DNA of 64,000 nucleotides from Halosimplex pelagicum (GCF_013415905.1 NZ_CP058909.1:2294001-2358000), one strand, 5' to 3'; positions 34,115-44,788 are shown, numbered from the stretch's first letter. A program made the numbers and translations. The notes: generated from the letters alone by a model not told the origin.

Positions 34115-36985
34115 ATGAGTCTGTCAGAAAAACTCCAAGGCATCAGTCCACTTGGCGAAAGTCAAGAGGAAGACGAGGCTGGCCGTATAGATATTGATGA
34201 ACTGAACAGCGGAGAGATGCAGGATGCGCTGGAGTATCTCAACGCGATCGGGAGGGATACTACACGCAAGGACATCGAGGAGGCTGCATACTATCTCCGC
34301 AACGTCGACGACGATGCAGAACTCTTCTCCGCCTACGAGACTGGCGAAGAGCGCGGCCGGATCGACCGGTCGCTGGTCGCCCCGAACAACATGGAGAAGG
34401 AGACGAAGTGGCACACTCGCGATGGTGATTTCTACCAGATTCTGACTACGACGAGTCTCCCGCGACTGGTCACTCCCGGCTGGATGGTCCCTATCACCCT
34501 CTCCGAACACGACGCACGTATCTCGATGCATATCCAGCCACGAGATACCTCCTCTGTGAAGGGCCGACTCCAGCAGCGTCTAACGCAAATGAAGTCAGCC
34601 ATCCAGTGGAAGAAGCGCCGGGGCCGAACCGACGTCTACGAGGAGGAGCACGAACGTCAAGAACTGGAGCGCCTCCTGCGAAACGTGATCGAGGGGACGA
34701 CGAAGCTGTTCAACTTCGCGTTCTATATGGAAATCCACGGGGAGACCTTGGAAGAAATGGAAGAGGCCAGCCGCGTCGTCCAGCGGCAGGTCTCCGAACA
34801 GGGGATGGACTTGGTTCCTGTCGAAGGTCGCCAGATCGAGAGTCAGCAGGCGATGACACCCGTTGGAACCGACCCAATCAAGAACAACAACACTGTCCAG
34901 CTCGAAGCCCTTGCCACGTTCTTCAATTTCGTGGAGCCGCCAGTCAACCAGCCCGGCGGTGTCCTGATGGGGTTCGACGACTCGAAACGTCCAGTCATTG
35001 TCGACCGTTTCGCCCTCAGTGGTCACTCGAAGGTGGTCACCGGGAAAATCGGCGGGGGGAAAACCTACTCGACGAAAATGGCGATCTACCGCCGACTTCT
35101 CAACGACTCCGATATACGGACTATCATCTTCGACCCGCTGGGTGACGACTTCGTGGACTTCGCCGACAAGCTCGGTGGTCAGGTCATCAAGTTCGGTGGT
35201 GGGGACAGGATCAACCCGCTCCAGATCGAGGAGCCGAGCGACCAGGAAGACACCGACGACCTCTACACGACGAAGGTTCGGAGCGTCATCGAGATCCTCA
35301 AAACGTACTTCGAGCAGTCGAAGCGCGGCGGGATGGACGCCGGCGAAGAAGGTGTCATCACGCAGGCCGTCCACTACGCCTACGCGAAAAAGGGAATTAC
35401 GGCTGACCCCGAAACGTTCAGCAACGAATCGCCCATCATCGACGACGTGATCGAAGGCGTCCGAACCATCGCTCAGGGTGGCATCGACGAAGAAAGCGCG
35501 CCCGTCTCGGATGCGATGGCTGACGGTGCAACTGACCTCACGAAGTTGCCCGGACGGACTCGAGAAATCATCAAAGACCCGTCCGACGAGCACGTCAAGA
35601 TCGCCCAGCAGCTCGTTCCGAAGTTCGAGTCCTTCAAAGAGGGCAGCGTCAACAACAACCTCAACGGGAGGACGAACATCGAACTGGACGACCGTATCGT
35701 CTGCTTCGACATGGAATCCTTCGCTGACACTGGTGAGATGCCGCTCATCATGCACACGATGCTCGACTGGGCATACCAGGAGGCCCGCCGAAGCCCTCGG
35801 CGGACAGACGTGACCTTCGAGGAGGCACACTACCTCCTAAACCGGTCGGGAGCGCGGAAACTGCTGAACCTCTTCATTCGGCACGCCCGCCACTTCGACG
35901 CCGGACTGACACTCATCAGCCAGACGCCAGACGAGTTCCTCGGAAACGACGAGAAAAAGGAGATCTACGACAACTGCGACATCAAACAGTTGTTCTACCA
36001 AGAGAACGTCTCCCCCGAAGTAATCGAATACTTCGACTTCTCCGAAGAGGAAGCTCGATTCCTCCGGCAGGCGGCCCGTGGGCAGAACTCTAATTTCTCC
36101 GAGTGTCTGCTATCAACGTCAGAGCACGGACGCCGACGCCTGGAGATTTACGCGGGGCCGTATGAACGGCATATCTTAGAAGAGGACCTCGACCCGCATG
36201 GGTTCCTTCAGCAGCAAGGGCTTGAAACAGAATCGGGCGCAGGGGACTCGTCCAACTTCAACGAGGACGTTATCTCGGCTACAGACCAGCCGGCTACAGC
36301 ACCCGGACCAATTGAATCGCGTGGTGAATCTAGTTCGGCGGGGCACGAACATATCGATAATCCAGGCGAACTGCAAGGCGAGACCTATCCACAGGACGAG
36401 CCCGAAGAAATGGACGGGGACGAAGAAGACAAAGTTCGAGACCCCTTCCGGGTCCAAGAAACTTCGGAGCCGTCTAACAGCGAGAGTGACAAGGGAGAGG
36501 CGAGCCACCCCGATTCTCGTAACGGAGATTCGCCTTCCGAAGACCGCCAACAGCGCCCCCCAGAAACAGAGAACGGCACAGACGACCCCCTTTGGGGAGG
36601 CGATTCCAGTAAGGACGAGGATGCAACTCCCGTGCCTGACCCGAAAGAGTCCGACGATATCCCGCCTGAGGTTAAACGGGAACTGGAGGAAGAGCCAACC
36701 GAAGACGACGTCGACGATGAAGGTGAAGAGGGCGGCCTTCTGTCGTTCCTCCCCGGCCGTGGGAGTGGCGACGGCGAACCCGAACCCAAAGAAGATGCCC
36801 TCGATGAACCAGCTCCCCAGGAACAGAGTCCCGGCCCCGACCGGGAATACGACATCCCGGAGAATCAGGACTCGATGGTCGACGAACTGCTTGGCCGAGA
36901 AACCGTGCAATGGCTGTTGAAGACACTCCCGATCGTAGTGGGGATGTTGCTACTCGGAACTGCAGCAATCCTCTACTTCACCTGA
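34115..36985 (+). CDS. virB4: VirB4/TraC-like conjugation ATPase with C-terminal anchor
   Basis: This 956-residue protein has a helical N-terminal third, then the ATPase domain with Walker A GKIGGGKT (310-317), FDPLGDDFVDFADKLGG after strand 2, Walker B-like TDVTFEEAHYLLN (about 563-575) and LTLISQTPDEFLGN as the sensor. This is the FtsK/HerA-type motor that powers assembly and substrate movement in type IV secretion. From about residue 700 a long acidic, disordered tail runs to a single C-terminal membrane helix (LPIVVGMLLLGTAAILYF). A tail anchor on VirB4 is not usual and would keep the motor at the membrane. It is probably translated in one operon with the gene upstream. Confidence 0.85.
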   Translation: MSLSEKLQGISPLGESQEEDEAGRIDIDELNSGEMQDALEYLNAIGRDTTRKDIEEAAYYLRNVDDDAELFSAYETGEERGRIDRSLVAPNNMEKETKWHTRDGDFYQILTTTSLPRLVTPGWMVPITLSEHDARISMHIQPRDTSSVKGRLQQRLTQMKSAIQWKKRRGRTDVYEEEHERQELERLLRNVIEGTTKLFNFAFYMEIHGETLEEMEEASRVVQRQVSEQGMDLVPVEGRQIESQQAMTPVGTDPIKNNNTVQLEALATFFNFVEPPVNQPGGVLMGFDDSKRPVIVDRFALSGHSKVVTGKIGGGKTYSTKMAIYRRLLNDSDIRTIIFDPLGDDFVDFADKLGGQVIKFGGGDRINPLQIEEPSDQEDTDDLYTTKVRSVIEILKTYFEQSKRGGMDAGEEGVITQAVHYAYAKKGITADPETFSNESPIIDDVIEGVRTIAQGGIDEESAPVSDAMADGATDLTKLPGRTREIIKDPSDEHVKIAQQLVPKFESFKEGSVNNNLNGRTNIELDDRIVCFDMESFADTGEMPLIMHTMLDWAYQEARRSPRRTDVTFEEAHYLLNRSGARKLLNLFIRHARHFDAGLTLISQTPDEFLGNDEKKEIYDNCDIKQLFYQENVSPEVIEYFDFSEEEARFLRQAARGQNSNFSECLLSTSEHGRRRLEIYAGPYERHILEEDLDPHGFLQQQGLETESGAGDSSNFNEDVISATDQPATAPGPIESRGESSSAGHEHIDNPGELQGETYPQDEPEEMDGDEEDKVRDPFRVQETSEPSNSESDKGEASHPDSRNGDSPSEDRQQRPPETENGTDDPLWGGDSSKDEDATPVPDPKESDDIPPEVKRELEEEPTEDDVDDEGEEGGLLSFLPGRGSGDGEPEPKEDALDEPAPQEQSPGPDREYDIPENQDSMVDELLGRETVQWLLKTLPIVVGMLLLGTAAILYFT

Positions 36986-37133
36986 TCGAGCCAGTAGTTT
37001 TCGCTCAAATATCGGTTGCGTAGCACCGTTTATTCCAGTGGGTTAACAATTCTCACCGATAATCTAATGAACCCCAGCGCCAAATTGCTATTCAACCACG
37101 ACCAGCGGTTAGGCCCCGAACCAGACTCCAAAA

Positions 37134-40100
37134 ATGACAAGCCCACTGTACTTACTCTCAGGTATCGCATCGAGGCCCACTTGGATACCGCCTATGGATA
37201 TTCTTCCAAGTGGAGACGACATCGCGAGTAAAATCTGGGACCTCCTATTCGGTTCCATCGCCGAAGCCATCGAGAGCGCCGTCGACGCATTCCTCGGCTT
37301 CGGTATTGAGGTGTTCTTCACCGTCGAGAATCCCTACGGAGACACCGCAGCTTTCCAAGCCTGGATGGATTCATTCGAGATTGCGTTAGCGATCTTCCCA
37401 ATAATGATCATCCTCGGTCTCCTCTCGATGCCCTTCGCAGACGAACAGAAAACGAGTCTGTGGAGGCAGGGACTTCGTGCAGTCGGTGTGATCGTACTGA
37501 TTGCGCTCTCTCGGCCCCTCATCGGCTTCGGTGTAGACCTCGCGAACATTCTCACACACGCCCTGATGCCGAGTGGCGGAGACCTCTTGAACTTGATGAA
37601 CCCCCTCAACCAGATGGGGAACGCAATCGGACTCGGTCTCGTCTACGTCCTTCTGGGGACGAAATTCTTCGCCTTGGCAGCGATAGCGATGCTGATCACG
37701 CTCCTTCTACTGCAGTTCAGGACGTTCATGATCTACGTCGTCTATATCATGTCCCCACTACTTGCTGTCTTCTGGTACGCTGATTGGGGTCTACTGGAAT
37801 CCATCCACGAATTCGCTAACAAATTCGCCCGAATGGGAATCTACTCGCTGTTGGTCGGTCCGATCGTGGCAGTAATTTACCGAACCCTTCTCGTCATCGG
37901 ACTCTCTGGGTTCAGCGCAGGTTTCGGTAGCGCACAGTGGGTGTCCGCAATTTGGTCTCAGCTCGTACTCACGCTACTCCTGCCATTCCTCCTCATCGCA
38001 ACCGTTTGGAAGTTGATCTCTTGGGCGGGCGAACCGCTCGGAGTCGGTAACGCCATCACCGGGGCGCTCGTCGCCGCCGGTGCCGCAATAACTGCAGGCA
38101 TGGGAGGACTGGCTGGTATGGCCGGCGGAGCGGGTGGCGGTGCGGGTGGCAGTGCGGGTGCTGGCGGCGCTGCTGGAGCAGGTGGCGGTGCAGGTGCTGG
38201 CGGCGCAGCTGGGGCGGGTGGCGGCGCAGGAGCTGGCCCATCCGCCTCGAGTATGGCTCAAAGCGCCGGTGGAGGCGGTGGTAGCGTCGGAACCGGAAGT
38301 AGTAGTAGTGGAGGTGTCGGCGCTTCCGGTAGTGCCACAACCGCAAACGGTGGCAGTCTCTCAGATGTCGTCGACGAAGGACAGACAGTTTCGGCCAGTG
38401 AATCCGAGCCGGCTGGAGGTGTTTCCAGCGGTCCTGGTGGAGGAACTGGCGAACCTGGCGGCGGGCCATCCGACTCAGCTACTGGGGTGGACGAATCCCC
38501 CAGTGAACCGAAAGGCTACGTCGAGGGAGCCTCGGAACGAATGCAAGACTGGAAGTCGCGAAACGCTCAACGGATCAAGGACACCGCAAATAAGGGGTAC
38601 GAAGGCGCGAAAGACCGACTCAACCCAACAAACATCCAGCGGCGGCAGGCTCAGAAGCACATGGATGCCGCTGAAGGGCTTCAGGAGAACAAAAAGCAGT
38701 TCAATGATTCCATCAACTGGAACGACGGTGAACATGGAACAGTCGATCTCCAACAAGCAAACGAAGCCGGCGCACTGAATACGAACCCTGCCGAAAGTCA
38801 AGATACGGCTCAGCTCACCGAGGATGGCCAATTCACGTACCGGGGAGAAGATGGAGAAACCCACCGTACGTCTGTGGGCACAACGCGAGGACAGTTCGAC
38901 GAATCGATCGAACAGCATCAACAAAAAGCCGAACAACACGAACAGCGTGCCGACTCTATCGACGAGACACTCTCAAAGCAGGAAAGCCGGATGAAGAAGA
39001 CCGCACAAAACCAGCGGAAGCGCCAGCAGGCCGCCGGAAACGCCTTCTACGGAGAAGGTATGCGAGGCTCTATCGGCGCTCACTCGCCGTACCTGATGCA
39101 AGGTTCAGGTGATGGATACGGAGGTAACACTGTCGGTGGTGAAACTGGAGGAAGCTCCGGCGGTGGTGGCAGCAGTGGAGTGCCTAACGCAAACAGCCAG
39201 CCCGCCGAAGACGATAGCGGAGGTGGAATTGAACGTCCCGAACACAGTGTCCAACCTGAGTTCGCCGAAAAGCACAGCGATATGCTGAGCGATACCGGCG
39301 AGCGATTTGACCTCGACCGAGAGGTTGGCTACGAACCTTCTGCAGGTTCGACACCCGAAGGCGTCTCTCAGCAAGGTAAGCTCGTCGCACCAGAAACTGG
39401 TCAAGAAATTGGAGATGTCGAAGTGGCCGAAGATGCTGACTTCTCACTCTCCCAAGACGAAACGGCCCGACTTGGAAACGTACGGATGAGAAAAGGTGAA
39501 GATGGGTCGCAGAAATTCCACGTCGATGGGAACTCTCGTCAGTTCGAGGAAGGCGAAGTCCGTGGAGATGAAATCATCGGGAACGACGAGATCGCAGGGA
39601 ACGAAGCCACAGTCAAAAATGCTACTCTCCGAGAAGCACCGAGTGAAGCAGAAAACTACGAGGATCAGTTCTACGCTGAAACAGAAAACGGTGAAGTGAT
39701 CCCCGTCAATGCAGAGGACGAAGAAACGGCCCAACACCTACAGGAAAACGTAGGAGAGACCGGAACCCTCACCGGAGATGTCAGTCGTGAGTACGGAATG
39801 TCCGAAGACGCCCATGAGTCCCACCAGGGCGCACATGAATACAACGCCCTGAACGTCAGTTCGTCTTCTGAATCCGAAGCAGGTGCTGGAGAGGGCGCAG
39901 ACAGTAACGGCGCTGGCGGCGTTGGCGGCTCTGGTAGCTCCGGTGGTAGTGAATCCAGTGAATCCGCGCAGACGAACAGCGGATTTGGTCTATACGATGA
40001 AGGTGGAGCAAGCGAGCCAGACTCTGAATCACCGGTCAACAACACGCTAAGCCCGACTCGCCTCAATCGTGGTGAAGCGAACCCCACCATCAACAACGAT

Positions 40101-43100
40101 CGGAGTGTCGAAGGAAAAGTCATACAGGACCCTGAACAGGGACATGCCCTAAAAGACGAGAGCACGGGTGAAACGTTGAACGCGAGAGATATAGACGACC
40201 CGAACAACAATATCACGAGCGACGAAGGCGAGTTCGTCGGCGATATCGAGACTGGAGAACAGGCTCGTGTTGAAAACGTAAGGGTCGGCGCAGACGGAAA
40301 CAGTATCGAAGCGACCGAGGCCTCTGAAGTTACCACCCCGACAGCCGAAAAAACCGGTAGCGAAAGTGATAGTGGGACCGGCACTGAAGACGGTGAATCA
40401 GTTTCCGGTGAAGGTGGAGACAGTGGTCACGAGGGAGGTGATGGAGGGCAGATAAACACCAGCCACGGGTTCTCCACCGCTGACAACGGCAGCGGAACGA
40501 GCGGAAGCTCCGATGGTAGTAATCGGAGTTCAACGACGTCCACGTCCAGTAGCGGGCACGGCTTCGAAAGTGCCAGCAACGAAAGCAGTCCGTCTAGCAG
40601 CAGCGATTCCGAATCAGGTTCCAGTAGTGGGCCAGATACGGTTTCCGGCGAGAAACTGGCCCGAGCGGACAATAGCCAAGAGGATCTCCCGTACAAGACG
40701 TCCCCAGAAGGCCAGTGGGTCTACGAGGATACGTGGAACGAAGATGAGATCGAGCAGGACATGTACGACGGGTCAGACGCCTCAGCTGATGACATGATCG
40801 CTGCTCGTGGCGTCCTCCACGAGGCTGATGAGAACGGAAACGTCAAGGAGGATGGAGCATCCGTCGGATATGTTCGCTTCGGTAGTGAACACGGACTCGA
40901 CGAATCGCCTGCACCCGAAATCGACGGAGAACGACGTGACCCTCAAGATGGCGAGACCGTAGAGTTCGATGAAGAATCCGGTGTGAAGACCCGGCAGTGG
41001 GCAACCGAAGAAGGATTCAACTACGCCGACTCGCGCGTGCAGGAATCCTCTGGAATCGAACACGGTGGCGAGGAAGGTGCCGTAACGAGATTCGAGGATG
41101 GCGAAGAAGTCAGCGCAGATCCCGACAACCAGTACATCCAGGTCGTCCCCGACGAAGATAGCCAACTCTCGTCGGCCGGTACTGCTGAGTCGGCTGGCGG
41201 ACCCAGTAGTGAAACTGCAAGCCCCGAAAGCGCCCCGTCCGAGACCCCTGGCGGTGACCTAGCTCGAGGTAGCGAAGATGTCGGGATCGGCAGCGAGGAA
41301 TCTGAAACCGAGGGAGTCACCGGCAGTACAGAGTTAGAGGGTGGCCGTGTTCAGCACGAAAACCTCGAAGGCGTCGAGTCGCGAGAAGACCTCGATGGCG
41401 AGACTGCCGACATCGAGGGCACCGTGGGCACGAACGAATACGGCGATCCCACGATCGAAAGCGAAGACGGTTCGGCTCCGCTGACGGATACCACCCAAAC
41501 TGGAGCGCCAGAACTCGGTTCTGGCCAACTCGAAAACGTCAGCGAAGGCGATAGCATATCGGCCAGTAACGCCCAGATCGAAACCGGAAGCGAGAACGAT
41601 ACCATCTCACTCTCGGAAGAAAGCGAGGTGAGTACGCAGGAGAACCACGAAGGCGGTGTCAGCGTTGACTTCAGCGGTTCCGAATCACAATCTGAAGCAG
41701 AAGCAGGTAGTGGCAGTACGCCAGAAGATAGTAGCCCCGAGCCGGAAGCAACCGGCAGTAGCCCCGCTGAAGGCGGGCATACAGATGATTCCAGTACGGT
41801 TGTCGACGATACCGTTTCTGGGTCGATCAGCACCCCCGAAGACGAAAGCGGAGAAGCGACTGTCGAGAAGGGCGAGTCGGAGGAAAGCTCCGTATCGGAG
41901 TCCGCAGAGGGTGGTAGTGACACTGGTTCCGAAGCAGAATCTGGCGAGAGCGGAAGCAGTTCGTCCGATGATCCTTTCGCTGACCTCGCCGAGGAATCGG
42001 ACGGTTGGGAAGACGATCCGTTCATCGACACCAGCAGCGAATCTGGCACCGAAGGTACTGGACCGAGTGGACCGACTGAATCCACCGAAATGTCGGCCTC
42101 GGAAAGTCAGACCACCGAAGAACCCACAGAAGACATCGGAAGTACCGCCAACGAACCAGAGGAGTCCGGTTCCGAAGGGTCTTCTCTCGACATAGGCGAA
42201 GGCGGTTCTCAGCAGTCACCCGAAATCGAGGACAACGAGCCTGAGGTCGAGAAGGAACCCGAAGACGTCGGCGGTAAAGTCGAAGAGCCAGAGCCAGAGC
42301 CAGAAGGGGAGTCTGCCGAAGGTGGTAGCAATGAAGGCGCTTCCCAGTCGGAGATAGACGAGTCCATCGGTGAGGTGGACTTGGATGAAGGTGAAGCCAG
42401 CACGGAAACGACACCCGAACAAGAAGGCGGTCTCGAAAGCGGTAGTGAACCCGAGTCCAGCGAAGGGTCGGATGCCTCGTTCGAGGGAGATCCATTTGAA
42501 GACATCTCTACCGACGCTGGCGGGGAGGAAGCCACTACCTCAGAGTCCAGTGGTAGTGTTGAGCACGACCAAGAAGTCCACCAAGAAGGTGGAGAATATG
42601 AGAGTGGCGACTTTGAGAGTGGCGACATAGAACTCGGCGATCGGGAAGATGGAGACTTCGAGACCGGCGATGTTGAGCAGCGCGAGAGCCACGAGGAAGC
42701 CGGTGGGGGGACTCCATCCCACGACGCAGGCGCTGAACAGAACATCGACCCCGAGACCGGAGCTGAGTCAGAAGTTGTCGAAGAATCCGAGGAACAGCAG
42801 GAAGAACCCGAGGAAGCCGAAGAAGATGGTGATGAGTCTGAAGGCAACAGTGATGACGAAGATGGCGATGATGACGGCGGAAGCGGAGGTGTGGCCGCAT
42901 CCGGTGGAGACGATCACGATGGCGGTGGTTCGGGAAATGAGAGCGCCGGAGGTGAATCATCAACCTCCGCTGAGCGGTCGGCTACGACCAGCTCCGAGAG
43001 CGGGAGTAGTCATGAAGACGGAGAAGAAGCCGCTACCGGTGGCAGTGAGACAGAGACCGCTACCAGCGGCGGTAAAGCAGAAGCTGCAGGAGACGAGGAA

Positions 43101-44045
43101 ACCGAAGGCGGCTGGGAAGAACGTGCCCGCAACTGGCGTGAACACACGGATGAGTCCGAATCCAATGGCGAAACAGTCGATGAAAACGCAGGGTTCACAG
43201 CCGAAGCGATGGAAGTCGAGACCCTTGAAGACGGAGAGCAGGTGTTCATCACCGACTACGACGAACTGGACGAAACGATGGACGACGGCGACATCATGAA
43301 CACCCTGAACGCAGAAGAACTCCGCCACCGCTCCCTCGCCGGCCAGCAATGGACTGAAGAGATGGAGCAAGAGCCCCCGAATACTGCATTCAACGAGGAA
43401 AACAACGAGATCATCCAGCAAGAAGCAGGAGGTGCTGAAACAGAGACCTGGGCAGTTGACGAAGCACCTGACGAGGCCCTTGAGAAGGTAGACCGCGAAG
43501 AATACGAAGAAACGATGGCTGTGCAGATGCTCGGTGGGAACATCGACGTGAGTGAGGACAACGTCCACGTCGACGAAGAAGGTGGCCTGCACGTCATCGA
43601 CTTCGACCGGAGCGGCGCTCAGATGGGCAAGTTCGACGATGCTCGTGAAATGGAGATCAGTGCTGGTGCTGCCGGGCGTGTTGGCGAAGAGATCGGAGAA
43701 GCAAACGAAGACTTCCACGAAGACAGCCGAAAGTACGAAGGGGAAATCACCAACAAGGCGACTGAAATCGCTACCGAATTGGAAGAAGAAGGTAGGACAG
43801 ACGAAGTGCTAGAGCCCGTCGAAGACATCGACGAAGAACATAGCGAACACTCAGACGGGGTTGCTCCGGTCATTCGCCACAACATCGAGTCGGTGTCAAA
43901 CGACAGCGTTGAGGTTGAATCGACCTCAGGCGCAAGCCAAGATGAGCTCGATGAAGTGTTCGGTAACCTCGAAGAGGGAGAAGGTGATGAAGGCGAAGAA
44001 GCCACAGAGGAAACCGAAGAAGAAGAGAACTCCGAAAGCGAATAA
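37134..44045 (+). CDS. Giant VirB6/TrbL-like protein with C-terminal kinase-like domain
   Basis: This protein has 2303 residues. Residues 1-310 have six or more membrane helices in the VirB6/TrbL style (FPIMIILGLLSMPF, ALAAIAMLITLLLLQFRTFMIYVVYIMSPLLAVFWYADW, LVLTLLLPFLLIATVW). A Gly/Ala-rich hinge follows (about 325-420), then about 1500 residues of Ser/Glu/Gly-rich disordered sequence interrupted by small beta-rich islands, some OB-like (DIEGTVGTNEYGD; KLVAPETGQEIGDVEV). The last 280 residues are globular: VETLEDGEQVFITDYDE, a GGNIDVSEDNVHV catalytic-loop-like motif (G2134-V2146) and HVIDFDRSG (D2156), the D-x4-N and DFD spacing of HipA, PI3/4-kinase and aminoglycoside-kinase-like enzymes. 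The usual N-lobe Lys appears replaced by Thr. It is the last gene of the core secretion cluster. Confidence 0.7.
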   Translation: MTSPLYLLSGIASRPTWIPPMDILPSGDDIASKIWDLLFGSIAEAIESAVDAFLGFGIEVFFTVENPYGDTAAFQAWMDSFEIALAIFPIMIILGLLSMPFADEQKTSLWRQGLRAVGVIVLIALSRPLIGFGVDLANILTHALMPSGGDLLNLMNPLNQMGNAIGLGLVYVLLGTKFFALAAIAMLITLLLLQFRTFMIYVVYIMSPLLAVFWYADWGLLESIHEFANKFARMGIYSLLVGPIVAVIYRTLLVIGLSGFSAGFGSAQWVSAIWSQLVLTLLLPFLLIATVWKLISWAGEPLGVGNAITGALVAAGAAITAGMGGLAGMAGGAGGGAGGSAGAGGAAGAGGGAGAGGAAGAGGGAGAGPSASSMAQSAGGGGGSVGTGSSSSGGVGASGSATTANGGSLSDVVDEGQTVSASESEPAGGVSSGPGGGTGEPGGGPSDSATGVDESPSEPKGYVEGASERMQDWKSRNAQRIKDTANKGYEGAKDRLNPTNIQRRQAQKHMDAAEGLQENKKQFNDSINWNDGEHGTVDLQQANEAGALNTNPAESQDTAQLTEDGQFTYRGEDGETHRTSVGTTRGQFDESIEQHQQKAEQHEQRADSIDETLSKQESRMKKTAQNQRKRQQAAGNAFYGEGMRGSIGAHSPYLMQGSGDGYGGNTVGGETGGSSGGGGSSGVPNANSQPAEDDSGGGIERPEHSVQPEFAEKHSDMLSDTGERFDLDREVGYEPSAGSTPEGVSQQGKLVAPETGQEIGDVEVAEDADFSLSQDETARLGNVRMRKGEDGSQKFHVDGNSRQFEEGEVRGDEIIGNDEIAGNEATVKNATLREAPSEAENYEDQFYAETENGEVIPVNAEDEETAQHLQENVGETGTLTGDVSREYGMSEDAHESHQGAHEYNALNVSSSSESEAGAGEGADSNGAGGVGGSGSSGGSESSESAQTNSGFGLYDEGGASEPDSESPVNNTLSPTRLNRGEANPTINNDRSVEGKVIQDPEQGHALKDESTGETLNARDIDDPNNNITSDEGEFVGDIETGEQARVENVRVGADGNSIEATEASEVTTPTAEKTGSESDSGTGTEDGESVSGEGGDSGHEGGDGGQINTSHGFSTADNGSGTSGSSDGSNRSSTTSTSSSGHGFESASNESSPSSSSDSESGSSSGPDTVSGEKLARADNSQEDLPYKTSPEGQWVYEDTWNEDEIEQDMYDGSDASADDMIAARGVLHEADENGNVKEDGASVGYVRFGSEHGLDESPAPEIDGERRDPQDGETVEFDEESGVKTRQWATEEGFNYADSRVQESSGIEHGGEEGAVTRFEDGEEVSADPDNQYIQVVPDEDSQLSSAGTAESAGGPSSETASPESAPSETPGGDLARGSEDVGIGSEESETEGVTGSTELEGGRVQHENLEGVESREDLDGETADIEGTVGTNEYGDPTIESEDGSAPLTDTTQTGAPELGSGQLENVSEGDSISASNAQIETGSENDTISLSEESEVSTQENHEGGVSVDFSGSESQSEAEAGSGSTPEDSSPEPEATGSSPAEGGHTDDSSTVVDDTVSGSISTPEDESGEATVEKGESEESSVSESAEGGSDTGSEAESGESGSSSSDDPFADLAEESDGWEDDPFIDTSSESGTEGTGPSGPTESTEMSASESQTTEEPTEDIGSTANEPEESGSEGSSLDIGEGGSQQSPEIEDNEPEVEKEPEDVGGKVEEPEPEPEGESAEGGSNEGASQSEIDESIGEVDLDEGEASTETTPEQEGGLESGSEPESSEGSDASFEGDPFEDISTDAGGEEATTSESSGSVEHDQEVHQEGGEYESGDFESGDIELGDREDGDFETGDVEQRESHEEAGGGTPSHDAGAEQNIDPETGAESEVVEESEEQQEEPEEAEEDGDESEGNSDDEDGDDDGGSGGVAASGGDDHDGGGSGNESAGGESSTSAERSATTSSESGSSHEDGEEAATGGSETETATSGGKAEAAGDEETEGGWEERARNWREHTDESESNGETVDENAGFTAEAMEVETLEDGEQVFITDYDELDETMDDGDIMNTLNAEELRHRSLAGQQWTEEMEQEPPNTAFNEENNEIIQQEAGGAETETWAVDEAPDEALEKVDREEYEETMAVQMLGGNIDVSEDNVHVDEEGGLHVIDFDRSGAQMGKFDDAREMEISAGAAGRVGEEIGEANEDFHEDSRKYEGEITNKATEIATELEEEGRTDEVLEPVEDIDEEHSEHSDGVAPVIRHNIESVSNDSVEVESTSGASQDELDEVFGNLEEGEGDEGEEATEETEEEENSESE

Positions 44046-44156
44046 GCCACTCCAGAGACTGAAAGTGGGTTAGGTTTGTAGAGTAGACCTGTTTTCTCAG
44101 AGGGTGACTAACTCACAGACGGGAGAAGAGAGTTAGGGGGGTGGGGTGAACCCAAC

Positions 44157-44167
44157 ATAATATATAC
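44157..44167 (+). promoter_or_regulatory. TATA element
   Basis: ATAATATATAC is centred 27 nt before ATG 44189 and 18 nt before ATG 44180. For a leaderless transcript this favours the second ATG. Confidence 0.6.
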
Positions 44168-44179
44168 AGCCATCGACTA

Positions 44180-44788
44180 ATGGCCTATATGGTCCAACAA
44201 GATGATGCCGCTGGTAGGCATCGACCGCAGTTTTTCGATGACCGGGGCGTCCCTAGCTCTATCGAGCCGCCCGATGATATGGTTGGAGTCTACGTGTTCT
44301 CCCGTGATGATAGCGAAGCGGATAGTGACCGGGCCTATACCCGAAAAGGCGTGCTGACATCCGAAGGTTGGGTCCCGCCCGTCTCGAAGATACTCGTCCA
44401 CACAGTCGCAAAGAGTGGCGACGGCCCGAACGACCTCAGCGCGATCGGTAACTACACTGTAGGCAAGGCGACTCGGGTCGCCATCGACCCCAGGGAGCTC
44501 CGCTCGAAACTTAGTGGAGAAGGCGAGATAGTAGAGGATGATGTCTCGCCGGTCATCCTCACGAAGTACCGGGACGACGTGGAGATCTACGTCCCCGATG
44601 GACTGGATGATAGCGAGATCGCTGAGTATCTCCGTGGGTGCGTCCGGCCAGCTACCCAGTACTACCTAGATACGCACGATGGAGAGCAGCCCTCTCGAGA
44701 GGAGCTTGCGAACATCCTCGCCGACGTCTACGGCGTCAGTCACGAGGCGGCTCTCCTCACGGTTGATCGAGCTATTGACGCTCGATAG
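44180..44788 (+). CDS. Hypothetical protein
   Basis: This 202-residue soluble protein (199 if it starts at ATG 44189, which fits the TATA spacing better) belongs to no recognised family. The first half is beta-rich (MVGVYVFSRDD, AYTRKGVLTSEGWVPPVSKILVHTVAKSG, GNYTVGKATRVAIDPRELRSKL, VSPVILTKYRDDVEIYVPDGL). The last 60 residues are helical and look like a small helix-turn-helix or EF-like unit (SREELANILADVYGVSHEAALLTVDRAI). That ending could contact DNA, but the evidence is weak. Confidence 0.6.
   Translation: MAYMVQQDDAAGRHRPQFFDDRGVPSSIEPPDDMVGVYVFSRDDSEADSDRAYTRKGVLTSEGWVPPVSKILVHTVAKSGDGPNDLSAIGNYTVGKATRVAIDPRELRSKLSGEGEIVEDDVSPVILTKYRDDVEIYVPDGLDDSEIAEYLRGCVRPATQYYLDTHDGEQPSREELANILADVYGVSHEAALLTVDRAIDAR

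Noticed and set aside
41351..42847. Large Ser/Pro-rich minus-strand frames opposite the giant VirB6-like gene
   Set aside because: Same mirror effect from the Glu/Ser/Gly-rich coding strand, with no start signals.
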